Shown here: piece after piece, positions 51,877 through 63,803 of the stretch
Numbering within the stretch: the stretch's first letter is position 1
Layout: every line of letters starts with the position of its first letter
Origin: Nematostella vectensis
Lineage: Eukaryota > Cnidaria > Anthozoa > Actiniaria > Edwardsiidae
Direction of reading: 5' to 3'
Length of the DNA: 64,000 nucleotides
NCBI RefSeq assembly: GCF_932526225.1
Contig: NC_064036.1
Location: 10,175,519 to 10,239,518, forward strand
Notes under the pieces: model-generated
Told to the model about the DNA's origin: nothing
Seen by the model: the letters and a program-made list of their open reading frames with translations, nothing else
Databases searched by the model: none
Program-made: the position numbers and the translations under genes

Positions 51877-52416
51877 GTGCATCTGCAAATTTATGGTTCT
51901 GTTATGTGCAGCCTGTTTGTGATTTATATGCAGAATGTTGTGTTTATAGCCCCAAGCAGTATGGGGTGCTTTGGGTTTTAGAGGGACTTCCCACTGATTT
52001 AACATCAGAAGACGTAGTAATGAACATTGTTTGGATAAAAATATATAAGCTTATATTCCTTATATTTGTTTGAATGTATTGCAGTTTATCATTGATAACG
52101 TGGGTGTGATTATAATAATACTTAAGAATTATACCATGATTTATCATTTGATGATTTTTTGGTAATTGAACTTTAGATTACTATTGTAGTTATTACGTTT
52201 ACATAGAATCAAATTTTTACTTCGATCTTAAAATAATAAAAAAAGATGCTAATCAAGCGTTCAGCTTCAAGCTCTTCACATCTTAAAAACAGCTGCAATG
52301 ACTTTGGACGAAGAAAATCAACTCGCTTCTAGCATGCGAAAAATTCAGACATGAACATAAGCAGGGTCGATTGTCAAAACCGGCCCAAAATCCTGTCAGC
52401 TTGTGTCATCTAACAG

Positions 52417-54926
52417 GGCCGAGCTTCGTAAAGATAACAAGCTCAAAGGTTTACATTGGTGGGACTACCTCCTTGGAAAAAGAGTTGGGCATCCCTAATT
52501 TCCAAGGCTGCATAAAGAATGTCCATGTAGAAGGCACCAACATTCTTGCAAAGCCTCAAAGCCCCAATATGCACATTGTTGGGAAGCCCGCCAAAGGTTG
52601 CACAGCACAGGGGAAACCAATTGGATTTCCAGATCCTTATGGCTATGTGCGTGTGCTTCGGCTTGACAACAGTAGTAAAGTGGTCACAGGAAAACTGAGG
52701 ATTCACCTTTCCTTCAGGACCTATAGCGAGTTTGGAACTTTGATTTACATTTCTGCGAGCAACATGGATATTGTGCTTACACATCGAAGAGGAAAACTTT
52801 TTATATCTACCATATTTGGCAGGCATTACATTATAGAACGCATTGGGAAGGGACTTGCTGATGGTAAATGGCACAACGTGACTGTGCAAGTGTCAAGAAG
52901 AGGCTTTTCCCTAGCTGTTGATCGGATCAAACCTGTACAAGTTAGCTTCTGGGTGCAGATAGCAGAGTTCCGGTGGTTTACTGCCATTTACTTAGGATTT
53001 GCATGGCATTTGCAACCTGGATTTGTAGGATGCATGAAGAATGTTAAGATAAGAGGTGTGAAGATCAGGGATCAATCTGTTATCAGATATCGTGGCCCAA
53101 AGTTTGGTGTTTGTCCATTAGAAAACTACTGTTTCCCTAATCCATGTCTGAATGGTGGAGTGTGCCATATCTGGTATAATAAGTACACATGTGATTGCTA
53201 CAAAACCTTTTATACTGGGAGCACATGTGAAATGCCACTACTTCTCAAAGCTACATGCGAAGGATACAATCTATCCAACAAATCCAGCTGCTTTATTGAT
53301 GTTGATGGCAAAGGGGCTCAAGCGCCTTTCCATGTTCTTTGCTACAAGTCACTCTCAGGGAAGATTGTAACAAGCATAGCTCACAACAAAAACACCACAC
53401 AGCAGGTTTCTGATACTGAAAAAACTTTGGATTTGTCACAAAATGGTGTTCATGATGTGAACTACCTTCATGAGATCAAGTATTCCACAGCCATACAAGG
53501 CATCACAGCAGTGATAGAAAAAAGTGTGGAATGCAGACAACTGATTATGTTAACATCATTGAAGAAGGGAGCTGGTGGTGTAACACTGAAGTGGATTTCA
53601 AGAAGTGGTTCACTCCACTCATGGGTTGATGGGACTATCAAAAACATGGACCAGCCAGAAAGTCAGCAAACAAGCCAGACAGACTGTGACACAATTAACA
53701 GCCTTGTAGGGGATGATAATATGCTTTGCAACTTTACAGGTAAAAATAAAAATATTGCATGTCACTATTGGGTACGGCATTTTATAATAACCATCCTATC
53801 ACGGACAGGGGGGAGGATATTACAGAGTTTTTCTATACATTCACTGTAATTTCAAGCCTACTTCATCTATGATATACATCACACTAAACATTCAGAGTGC
53901 TTGGCTGCACTTGACAGATCTCCAATGTATGATAATAGAATCCAACAACCATCACACAATTTCTTTATATGTGACTCCTGATTGCTTTTATCATAAAATA
54001 AGTTTACCCATTAAAATCAATGGGTGTCTATCATTTAAAATAATATAGCATCACAAATAGCTGACAATAATTTTTTCATCAGTAGAAGGGGGATTTGTTT
54101 TTCAAATTTCAGGTAATACTGTTATTTTATTGATAATTTTATTTTTTGTAGTAATTACCAGTTGAATCTTAAAATGACTGGACCCAAGTCTATAACTGTC
54201 TGTAATTTTTTTTTTTATTTTTATTATAATTTTTATTTTTTTTAATAATTTTCAGGATATCTTACAGATAAAATGGTCCTACCAGTAATGGGTTTGGTAT
54301 TTAGCTCTGATGACTATGGAGCCAACTTTCAGCTAGGCCCTCTCGAATGTTTTGGTTCAAATAGCAGTTTCCTCACAGACAAAGCTACCCAACCATCAAA
54401 ACAAGTTTGCAAGCCGTCAGAGGTCAGTGCACAGAACCCCATGCAAGTAGTAGCCCCTCTCCAAGAGTCTATGCATAATAACAGCCTTGAAGAACTGTAC
54501 AAGAAATATATCAAGTCGCTTGATGCAAAAGATACATATTTAAAATCGATTTCCACCAGTGCACACCCATCCAGAGCAACAACAACTACAAAACCATTAC
54601 CCAAACAGTACCAACCGACGAGTGATGAGACCCATGCAGCTTCTCCCCTGGAGAGTACCAACCCTTGGTCTGGAAACCTGATGTTTCTACTGGCTGTGAC
54701 CCTGATTTTCCTAGTGCTTCTGCTTTTGGTTGGGGTCATGATCTATTACATTAGACGGAAAGGCTGCTACCATATGTGCTTATCAGAGCTGAACTGCATT
54801 CAGCAGTGGAAAGATGCCCACTGTGACGACATCGCCCCACCTCAGGAATCCGACCCTTGGATGACCATCAACGCTGGAGGCTACAATGTTAAGACTGGCA
54901 AGATTACATACGGTGCTTTTGTATGA
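52417..54926 (+). CDS. Caspr-like 3' cassette, copy 2 (exons 3-4, intact)
   Basis: Exon 3 copy 52417-53739 (1323 nt, same as copy 1) and exon 4 copy 54256-54926 (671 nt), with the same acceptor (ctaacag|GG), donor (ACAG|GTAAAA) and phases as copy 1. It encodes the same LamG end, LamG, EGF, fibrinogen-like region, TM helix and tail, with about a dozen amino-acid changes in exon 3 (for example the Cys of DNSCK to Ser, GNWHN to GKWHN, LGVAWDLQ to LGFAWHLQ). No signal peptide or first-LamG exons precede it. Exon 2 (45669-45835, phase 1) could splice to this acceptor in frame, giving an alternative C-terminal isoform. Otherwise it is an unexpressed partial duplicate. Confidence 0.8.
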
Positions 54927-55466
54927 GTGCATCTGCAAATTTATGGTTCTGTTATGTGCAGCCTGTTTGTGATTTATATGCAGAATGTTGTGTTTATAGC
55001 CCCAAGCAGTATGGGGTGCTTTGGGTTTTAGAGGGACTTCCCACTGATTTAACATAAGAAGTCGTAGTAATGAACATTGTTTGGATAAAAATATATAAGC
55101 TTATATTCCTTATATTTGTTTGAATGTATTGCAGTTTATCATTGATAACGTGGGTGTGATTATAATAATACTTAAGAATTATACCATGATTTATCATTTG
55201 ATGATTTTTTGGTAATTGAACTTTAGATTACTATTGTAGTTATTACGTTTACATAGAATCAAATTTTTACTTCGATCTTAAAATAATAAAAAAAGATGCT
55301 AATCAAGCGTTCAGCTTCAAGCTCTTCACATCTTAAAAACAGCTGCAATGACTTTGGACGAAGAAAATCAACTCGCTTCTAGCATGCGAAAAATTCAGAC
55401 ATGAACATAAGCAGGGTCGATTGTCAAAACCGGCCCAAAATCCTGTCAGCTTGTGTCATCTAACAG

Positions 55467-56790
55467 GGCCGAGCTTCGTAAAGATAACAAGCTCAAAGGT
55501 TTACATTGGTGGGACTACCTCCTTGGAAAAAGAGTTGGGCATCCCTAATTTCCAAGGCTGCATAAAGAATGTCCATGTAGAAGGCACCAACATTCTTGCA
55601 AAGCCTCAAAGCCCCAATATGCACATTGTTGGGAAGCCCGCCAAAGGTTGCACAGCACAGGGGAAACCAATTGGATTTCCAGATCCTTATGGCTATGTGC
55701 GTGTGCTTCGGCTTGACAACAGTAGTAAAGTGGTCACAGGAAAACTGAGGATTCACCTTTCCTTCAGGACCTATAGCGAGTTTGGAACTTTGATTTACAT
55801 TTCTGCGAGCAACATGGATATTGTGCTTACACATCGAAGAGGAAAACTTTTTATATCTACCATATTTGGCAGGCATTACATTATAGAACGCATTGGGAAG
55901 GGACTTGCTGATGGTAATTGGCACAACGTGACTGTGCAAGTGTCAAGAAGAGGCTTTTCCCTAGCTGTTGATCGGATCAAACCTGTACAAGTTAGCTTCT
56001 GGGTGCAGATAGCAGAGTTCCGGTGGTTTACTGCCATTTACTTAGGATTTGCATGGCATTTGCAACCTGGATTTGTAGGATGCATGAAGAATGTTAAGAT
56101 AAGAGGTGTGAAGATCAGGGATCAATCTGTTATCAGATATCGTGGCCCAAAGTTTGGTGTTTGTCCATTAGAAAACTACTGTTTCCCTAATCCATGTCTG
56201 AATGGTGGAGTGTGCCATATCTGGTATAATAAGTACACATGTGATTGCTACAAAACCTTTTATACTGGGAGCACATGTGAAATGCCACTACTTCTCAAAG
56301 CTACATGCGAAGGATACAATCTATCCAACAAATCCAGCTGCTTTATTGATGTTGATGGCAAAGGGGCTCAAGCGCCTTTCCTTGTTCTTTGCTACAAGTC
56401 ACTCTCAGGGAAGATTGTAACAAGCATAGCTCACAACAAAAACACCACACAGCAGGTTTCTGATACTGAAAAAAACTTTGGATTTGTCACAAAATGGTGT
56501 TCATGATGTGAACTACCTTCATAAGATCAAGTATTCCACAGCCATACAAGGCATCACAGCAGTGATAGAAAAAAGTGTGGAATGCAGACAACTGATTATG
56601 TTAACATCATTGAAGAAGGGAGCTGGTGGTGTAACACTGAAGTGGATTTCAAGAAGTGGTTCACTCCACTCATGGGTTGATGGGACTATCAAAAACATGG
56701 ACCAGCCAGAAAGTCAGCAAACAAGCCAGACAGACTGTGACACAATGTACAGCCTTGTAGGGGATGACAATATGCTTTGCAACTTTACAG
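55467..56790 (+). pseudogene. Caspr-like 3' cassette, copy 3 (frameshifted)
   Basis: The exon 3 copy is 1324 nt, not 1323: an A6 run in copies 1 and 2 (GAAAAAACTTTG) is A7 here near 56468-56475. This shifts the frame after VSDTEK and ends at a stop by 56506. Beyond it the sequence remains highly similar (56478-56790). Its donor is kept, but its exon 4 is lost upstream of 63804 because of the inserted element. Confidence 0.88.
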
Positions 56791-57172
56791 GTAAAAATAA
56801 AAATATTGCATGTCACTATTGGGTACGGCATTTTATAATAACCATCCTATCACGGACAGGGGGGGATATTACAGAGTTTTTCTATACATTCACTGTAATT
56901 TCAAGCCTACTTCATCTATGATATACATCACACTAAACATTCAGAGTGCTTGGCTGCACTTGACAGATCTCCAATGTATGATAATAGAATCCAACAACCA
57001 TCACACAATTTCTTTATATGTGACTCCTGATTGCTTTTATCATAAAATAAGTTTACCCATTAAAATCAATGGGTGTCTATCATTTAAAATAATATAGCAT
57101 CACAAATAGCTGACAATAATTTTTTCATCAGTAGAAGGGGGATTTTTTTTTTCAAATTTCAGGTAATACTGT

Positions 57173-57400
57173 ACAGCCTAAAAAATTTGGGTCCGGTTTG
57201 GGCTGCAATTTGGGCTATTCAGACAGCTTGCCAGCCTAAGTCAGAGCCTAAACGAATTTAGGTTCGTTTTAGCCTTGCTTTTTTCATAAGACATGAGCCC
57301 AACTAGAGCCCAAATAAAATTAGGTTGTAAATATGGCTGTAGCAGAGGCTAAAAAACGGGCAAAAATTCAGCCCAAGTAAAATGAGGCTCTGAATAGGGC
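57173..57400. repeat. Left subterminal repeats of the CACTA-like element
   Basis: About a dozen short motifs of the form (G/C)AGCCTAAA, GAGCCCAAAT or the inverse GGGCT/GAGGCTAA within 230 bp. The same word family is at the other end in mainly opposite orientation. Such subterminal arrays are the binding sites of accessory proteins in plant CACTA elements. Confidence 0.75.
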
Positions 57401-57574
57401 TTCAAGGTACAAAGTATCCGAGAGCCGTAAATGCAGGGCAAAATAGGGAATCAGATTTATAATACTTACATGCTAATCTAACCAGGGACACTTCCCGATC
57501 TAACTTAAAGTTTACAACTTAACTAATTTAAAAAGTAGCATACAAAAATTAGCGAACATTGTTCCTACGATAAA

Positions 57575-60290
57575 TCAGTCTATCTCGATTTTGTTCGAAA
57601 ACTCGCACACATAACACTGCGTGGCCGAAGAAGTATTTTGTGGGATAACCTCGATAAACAAGCAATTGTCACAAATGTCACTTATATTAAAAACAACTAA
57701 CTTGTCCATTGCTCTCTTTACCGAAGTGATGTGTGTTGATGAGGGATTATAGCAAGGGCATTCTAATGGAGTTGCGATCGCCAGATAGTGAACGTTTCTT
57801 GCAGCACCAACGTTAACTTTTATGAAGCATTTCACTTGCGCGAATGCGATAGAGTTGCGCGTAGAATACTTCACAGTAGAACAGTTCCGTCTCGACATTC
57901 TCTTATAATCAAAACCATAAATAAACGCAGACTTCCGTTCGATTCTATTAAATGCAATAACATTCATGAAAGTAGGTGTTTGTTTTAGATAATTTTCAAG
58001 TGCTAAACGTTCATGCTCATTCAACTGTTTCCGATAGAAAGCACCCAAAACATATGTATGTTTCAATATTTCTTCCCTTCTTTGCGTTTCGTTTGGATGC
58101 ATTAATTTCCAATACAAAGTGTCTTCATCTGAACCAGGTGCTAGACATTTCTCTCGCAACTCAGGTAGTTTTTGTGTAAACGATACTGCTGTCAAGATCT
58201 GGCTGTCAATAAATTGAGTTCCGTGTATCAATTTAAGTATGAATCCATTCTTATCTTCAAATGAAAAGCAGCTGTGAGTATATAGAGGCCCGAGAACCCT
58301 TACATTATCCACCAAATGTAATAGTTGATGTAAATTAAGAGTCATGTATCGTTCTTCATACAGTCTTGAAAAGTTTGAGCAGAAGCTTTGTAAAAGCTCT
58401 TCCGCGGTCTTTAGATCATTAGGCGAAATACTTTCTTGTAAAAGTAAGAAATTCGCACGGACGAAACAGAAATAGTGCTGGAAGTAGTTTTCCGGTAATA
58501 AACCAAACAGCACTGGTAGACCGTAATAAAGCAGAAACGAGCGCAACTCGTTCGCTTTCCAGTGGTTTAGGTGCTCTGAAATTGATCTTGGTAGACGTTT
58601 AAGTTCGAGAGTCGGTGTAATTAGTTGCAACCTGGAATCGATGACATTGACGTACTTGCTCAGACTGAATATCTTCCTGGAGTTACTGCTATCAAACCAT
58701 AACCTGAGGAGCACTTTCTGAACCCCCAACAGGACGCCATGCATATAGTCTATCGCTGTACCACGAATAATGTCGTGATATTTCAAAACAGAAAGCCAAC
58801 TAAAACCTTTCACACCTTTAATAGTTTTTGCTTTTCCAGAAATAGAATGTTGTAGAGCTTCAGCAGCATGTTTTATCGTAGACGTGACTGTTCTAAGTGG
58901 CCCCTTTGGATCTGTTTCGTTGTAAGGAAAAATCCATACACTTCCACCTTTATCAGTCCTGAAAGATCTGCCAGGTTGTAAGCACTTCCAGCAGGAGTGT
59001 TGCCCGTTGTACTGTACAGAATTGCAAACCATGCTTCGAGCTGGCAAGTCACAGGAACTAGCTAAAAGGACCGCCTTACATGTAAACTTTCCTTTAGAAG
59101 GAGATTCAAATTCTATTCCATTTTCAAGCTCTTTGAGTGATTCTATATGAGGTTTGAGAGATGTCCACATTGCAGGCTTTTTCTCACCGAACCAAAGACC
59201 CGCAAACAACATATTTTTTCGAGACATTCGCTTAGAGTATTGAAGTTCGTTTATGACAAAGTACAGGGGCCAGATAGATACCTTCGAAGATTTGAATACC
59301 GGGACACCATCTGTGTTCATCAAGAATGAAATGTTGTCTTTGGAGCTTAAAATCCCGTGTTGACACAATTCATGGTACAAGTTTCCGTCATAAATATCTT
59401 CAATGTTTTCGTTATTTCTTTTATTCCTTTTAAATCTGTATTGTATATCCTCATAAAATGAAGGTCTTGAAAAAAATAGTTGTAGTTGTTGAAGAATAGG
59501 TACTTCGATGAAATACGACAATGCGTTTTTCTTTGTTAAATCTTTGAGACATCCGGCATTTGGGCAAACAGTTTGTGTTTTCGGCTGTGAAATGACAGAC
59601 AAACAAAACGAGAAGAGAATGAGATATAGGAAGCGCCAATGATAGGAGAGTCAAAAGATTAGATATTGCTTCAGCCGGAAGATTGTACTTAATAGTAAAC
59701 AGCGCCATGATCGTACCAATTGTCACTCTTGACCCCGGATACAAAGGTGCCGTTTCATCCATGGCATTTCCTTGATCGCAACCATCTCTTGCTTCTTCTA
59801 TGACTTCATTGTCATCAACAAAGAAATCAGGGGGATCCTCAAAAGTACTGTTGTTTACTTGATCAAAGCTAAATGATAAGTCATCCGTAACGTTGGTGAA
59901 TTCATTTTCATCGGTTTCACAATCATCGCGTAGGTCATCCTCCATTTGCTCAACTAGTGTAATTAGCTCTTCTTCCCAAAAACTATCATTTGTCGTAGTA
60001 GCACCGCTCTCCGTTGTCATTTGCTGTAAATCTAAAAGTTTGATGCAAACTTCTGACATTGTGTCCATAAAAAATGCGTCCCCGAGTGAGGAGGAGTTCA
60101 CTCTTGGACGCTTTAACGCGCTAGTAGGACAATCAGGGCAATCATCATCAGAAAGGTGGGAGTCAGCATCTCCATCACTTGCGGTTTCTTCGACTAAAAC
60201 AGAACAATCATCAGAGGCTCTTTCGAAACTTCGAGAGCTATCTAAAAGGGGAACCACAACTTCACAAAATTCCTTATCGACCTGATCCAT
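57575..60290 (-). pseudogene. EnSpm/CACTA TNP2-like transposase, frame-broken
   Basis: The N-terminal part starts at the ATG at 60290 (MDQVDKEFCEVVVPLLDSS) and is acidic up to the conserved PLYPGSRVTIGTIMALFTI...LLTLLSLALP near 59630. The C-terminal part reads 59602-57575 in another frame: CPNAGCLKDL, FIEVPILQQLQLFFSRP, GTAIDYMHGVLLGVQKVLL and NLHQLLHLVDNVRVLGPLYT followed by HSCFSFEDKNG, all typical of metazoan EnSpm transposases of the TNP2 family. The join near 59600-59640 has no workable GT donor, and the residues usually found between the two blocks are missing. A deletion or frameshift is therefore likely. It would act in the nucleus to cut and insert the element. The C-terminal 675 codons are open. 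Confidence 0.85.
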
Positions 60291-60639
60291 AGTAAAATAA
60301 AACCAATTAGAAACCAAAGAAACGCAACTTTGAAAGTAGTGCTGCTCTGTACACGGGTACTCGACTTGAAACGTGAGAGCTTTATTATTTTTAGATCTTG
60401 TGTTGGTGTATTTCAGTGATTGGACAAAGAAAAACGTCACTGACTGAAGTGTGGTATGACAAATCGCAAAACCCTATATTGGCTAGCTTTTTTGCCGCTC
60501 TTTTTCAGATGAGATATCATATTTCGGGCCTTTTCTTCATATTCTAAATCTGTTGGGTAGCTACACTTACCGTTATAGAAAGCAAAAAGTCTTCGGATTT
60601 CCAAAAATCTCTAAAAATCTATAATATCTGTTTTCAAAA
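60291..60639. promoter_or_regulatory. Divergent promoter region inside the transposon
   Basis: About 350 bp between the transposase start and the first recognisable exon of the BEN gene. It probably drives both genes and may contain an unrecognised 5' exon of the BEN gene. No clear core promoter motif is seen. Confidence 0.4.
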
Positions 60640-63407
60640 GCAAGTAGTTGAAAGCGAGATATCCTTTTATGCGTGTATCTATTTTTACGCCGACAAGAGT
60701 GTCAGTACGGTGCCAAGGAGTAGATGTTCGCTGCGCGGGACATTCGAAGCCGGGGAGGAAGCCGATGTTAGCTGGAAAATGGCTAAAGGCGAGAAAGAGA
60801 CCTATGTTGGAGTGATAATAAAGACAGCAAAGCAAGGTAAGAGCGAAGCGTGTTTATGGATCACTTTTGGCACAGGAGCTTTTTTGTACAGCTTTAAATG
60901 AGCTGCTCCGTTTTAAACGGTAAATTTGTACACACACGTACAACTTATAAGTACAATACACATTCAATAGTGCTCAGGGAAAAACTAGTGGAACTCTTGT
61001 AATCAACGAGTGGAGTAAAGCCCATCTTGTTCAATAGTATCATAACAGCTTGAGCTTATTTACCCATGTAAATTACGATTGTTCATGGTATAAATGCGCG
61101 CGCTTTTTGCCTATGGGATAACATTTCAAGGGCAGCTTTGGTGGAGTAGTCCATGACGACCTATATCTGCATATGCTGATGAGAGAGCACACAGTTTTGC
61201 TCAACACTGAATATGATCGCAAACAGACATTAAAATAAGAAAAAAGGAATATAAACTAAACAAGCTCAATGAGTTCAATGGCACAGTTGCATGACCTTTG
61301 ATCTCCAAAAAATGACAGTTCACTTAATTGAATTGGATCAGGTACAAATAGGTTAATTATTTACTGTTTTCATTTCGGTCATTGCTTGCTATTTCAGAGG
61401 AAAAGCCGCAAATAGAACAGTTTACCGAAGATGTCGGTCTACTCGTGGCGGACATGATCAAACGTGGAGAAAACGTTAAAAGCCAATTACCGGAGCTATT
61501 GAAAAAAAATCTCCCGGCTCCAACACCAACGGCCGCATCTGCTCCTGGTAAGAGGGCGCGGAAAATGACGAAGGTGATGGAGGAAAGTAAAAAGCAGGCT
61601 GAGGATGATGGCGAAACCAAAGATAAAAAACGAAAAAAAAACCATATTGAGCCTTCGCAGAAGCAGGATTTAGCAGAGGGGGCAAAAGATGCCTCACTGG
61701 AGATCTACAGCTCCTTCAGGCAGGTGTTCGGTGCTCAACTGGATCTAACCAGCGAGACCCGCCAGCCGCCCGAGACCTCTACTCCCGTGACTCCCATACA
61801 AGAGACGACTCCAATACACCAGACCTCAATACGCGAGACTCCAATATCTGAGACCGGGGGAGTTGTCTTGAGGGCGGTAGAGGAGACCCTTGGGATGCCA
61901 TTCGATGAGTAGGAGGAGGAGGAGGAGGAGCCCAGAAGCTATTTAGAACTGCTAGGCACGAACGACCATCCATTGGAGGAGCCAGCAGCATCCCCAGATC
62001 CCATTGCACTTTATTCTGGCTTCTCTGAGTTGGACAAGCTAAGAGAGGAAAATCGTCTCCTAAAGGCCGAGGTCGAAAGCCTCAGAAGCCAGTTGACCTC
62101 CTCTAGGAGACAACCAGGTGAGCTAGGAAACATAAAAAATGACTTTGCAATACTGTACAGTGGTTTTATTATTTTCCACCGAGCGTCGGCTACTTTAAAA
62201 AAAAGTTTATTTTAAGCCGCATTGTAACCAGTTTACTTCCGGTCGATTGCGTAACGATCTCCGATGATTTTTAATGAAATAGGCGAAAAATATTTCCAAA
62301 TATTGAAAGCAGTGTGTCTATTGGAAGTTTCTTTGATGATGTGATCAGTTAGAGCGGATGGCCTGTAAATATCTCGGATTCTAATAGATTCTTTTGTCTT
62401 TTAACGGTTTAGGTTCCGTCGAAGCTCCGGAAATAAACGGCTGACGATGCGGCTTTAAGTTTAAGTTTTATTTGAACTAATAAAATAACTTCCACCGCCT
62501 ACTCTGAAACTACGCTACATAACGGATATTCATTTTCGTCATATCACATCTTTTAATTATTCTTTACTTTATTTATTTTCCCAGTGCCATCTGGTGAAGT
62601 TATCAACTTTTTCCGTGACTTTGTCTCATTTAATGATGTGACAAACATCCAATACTCTGTTGTCGGTGGTGCTCCTTGTCAAGAGTACACGATCAGGGCA
62701 AACCTAAACCCAGGACCCACAACAAGCCAGGTAGGGTCTCAAGTGCCAGGCCTTAAAATGTCAAATTTTCTTTATATTTATCTACAATTTTTCTTGCGTT
62801 TGTGTTTGACCAATTTAAACTTGTGTTGCGCTTATTGTTGTGCCTGTTGTCCTTTAATGAGTACTAACCTTTGAAAATCTTACTAGAATGTCCGTTGACC
62901 ATTTCTATTTTTTTTTACAGAATCAGCGCAGCAGGGACGACGTTAAACTACTGGATTCAAGCGACGTTTATGTCAACCGTAATGCTTTGCGAAGCTGTGT
63001 ACAAGCAGGGCACTCAGCAAAAGGCCCCATTGGGCTTTTAAAAAAACTCATTCCAATAGTTTTTTCTGCCGAGGAGCTTGCAAGGTCGTGCGGCCAAGGA
63101 CTCGCTCGCGGAGGGGCATCTCAGAAGGAGGATGGGAAAGCCCCTCTTGACCAGCACAAGGTCAATGCTTGCAAAGGTAAATTTCAAGCTAAATTTGTTA
63201 GGAAATTAAACAATTTTGTTTGTCAATTTCAAGTCATTGTTAAATATGTGGTCTTCGTATTTAATTTCAGATTACCTTGTCGCCTTCTGCCTCCAGAATA
63301 AAATGGCCCAGCCAGGAGCGCAAGAGATAAATAAAGCGTTCACGCAACAAATTACATATGCGAGGACAAAATTAAAAATGCAGAGTGCTGCCGTGAACAC
63401 TGAGTAG
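60640..63407 (+). pseudogene. BEN-domain protein gene of the transposon (one in-frame stop)
   Basis: Exons: about 60640-60836 (5' end uncertain; YADKSVSTVPRSRCS...DVSWKMAKGEKETYVGVII), 61398-62117, 62585-62730, 62921-63176 and 63271-63407. All junctions are GT-AG and phases agree. Exon 2 encodes a Lys-rich, Ser/Thr/Pro-rich linker, an acidic run, and a coiled coil (LDKLREENRLLKAEVESLRS). Exons 4-5 encode a BEN domain: LLKKLIPIVFSAEELARSCG...PLDQHKVNACKDYLVAF. BEN domains bind DNA or mediate protein contacts in chromatin factors and some DNA virus proteins. A single TAG at 61910-61912 interrupts an otherwise continuous exon 2 frame within a run of GAG codons, a likely GAG-to-TAG change. Its place beside a CACTA transposase suggests an accessory factor. 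Confidence 0.75.
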
Positions 63408-63539
63408 ATATAATGATCACCGTCTTTTATGTATTTCTTTTTATACACTAGACGGTCGAGGTTTATACACGATTAAAAGTAGTACTAACCATACATGTTG
63501 TAGATCTGTTGATTATTAGAAGATAGTAAATGATTGATT

Positions 63540-63785
63540 AAAGTCACGACCGAACTTTAGAACCTAAATCCAACCTAACTAAGGCCTAATTGAGCGAACG
63601 ATTTTGGCTACGGTTTTAGGTCGTAAATTGGGTTCCTTTTACGCTCAAATTAGTCTCAAATATTTAGGTTCGTGCGAGGCTCATTTTGGCTGAGATTTGG
63701 CTTTAAACATTTAGGCTCAATTTAGGCTCATTTTCGCTCAAAATGTGGCTCAAATTTTAGGCCCGAATTTGGCTCAGTTTAACGG
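63540..63785. repeat. Right subterminal repeats of the CACTA-like element
   Basis: About fifteen motifs of the form TTTAGGCTCA, TTTGGCTCA or TTTTCGCTCA, and a few AACCTAAAT in the opposite sense, at 10-14 bp spacing. It is densest at 63680-63780, close to the element end. Confidence 0.8.
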
Positions 63786-63803
63786 CGTAATTTTTCGTAC
63801 GGG

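Larger units (their letters stand above)
49388..57172 (+). repeat. Three-copy tandem duplication of receptor exons 3-4
   Basis: Segments starting at 49388, 52417 and 55467 (spacing 3029 and 3050 bp) are nearly identical through exon 3, its intron, exon 4 and the 3' flank. Copies 2 and 3 also share about 500 bp upstream of their exon 3 that differs from the sequence before copy 1, so copies 2-3 arose after, or separately from, the first duplication. Copy 3 is cut at 57172 by a transposon. Confidence 0.97.
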
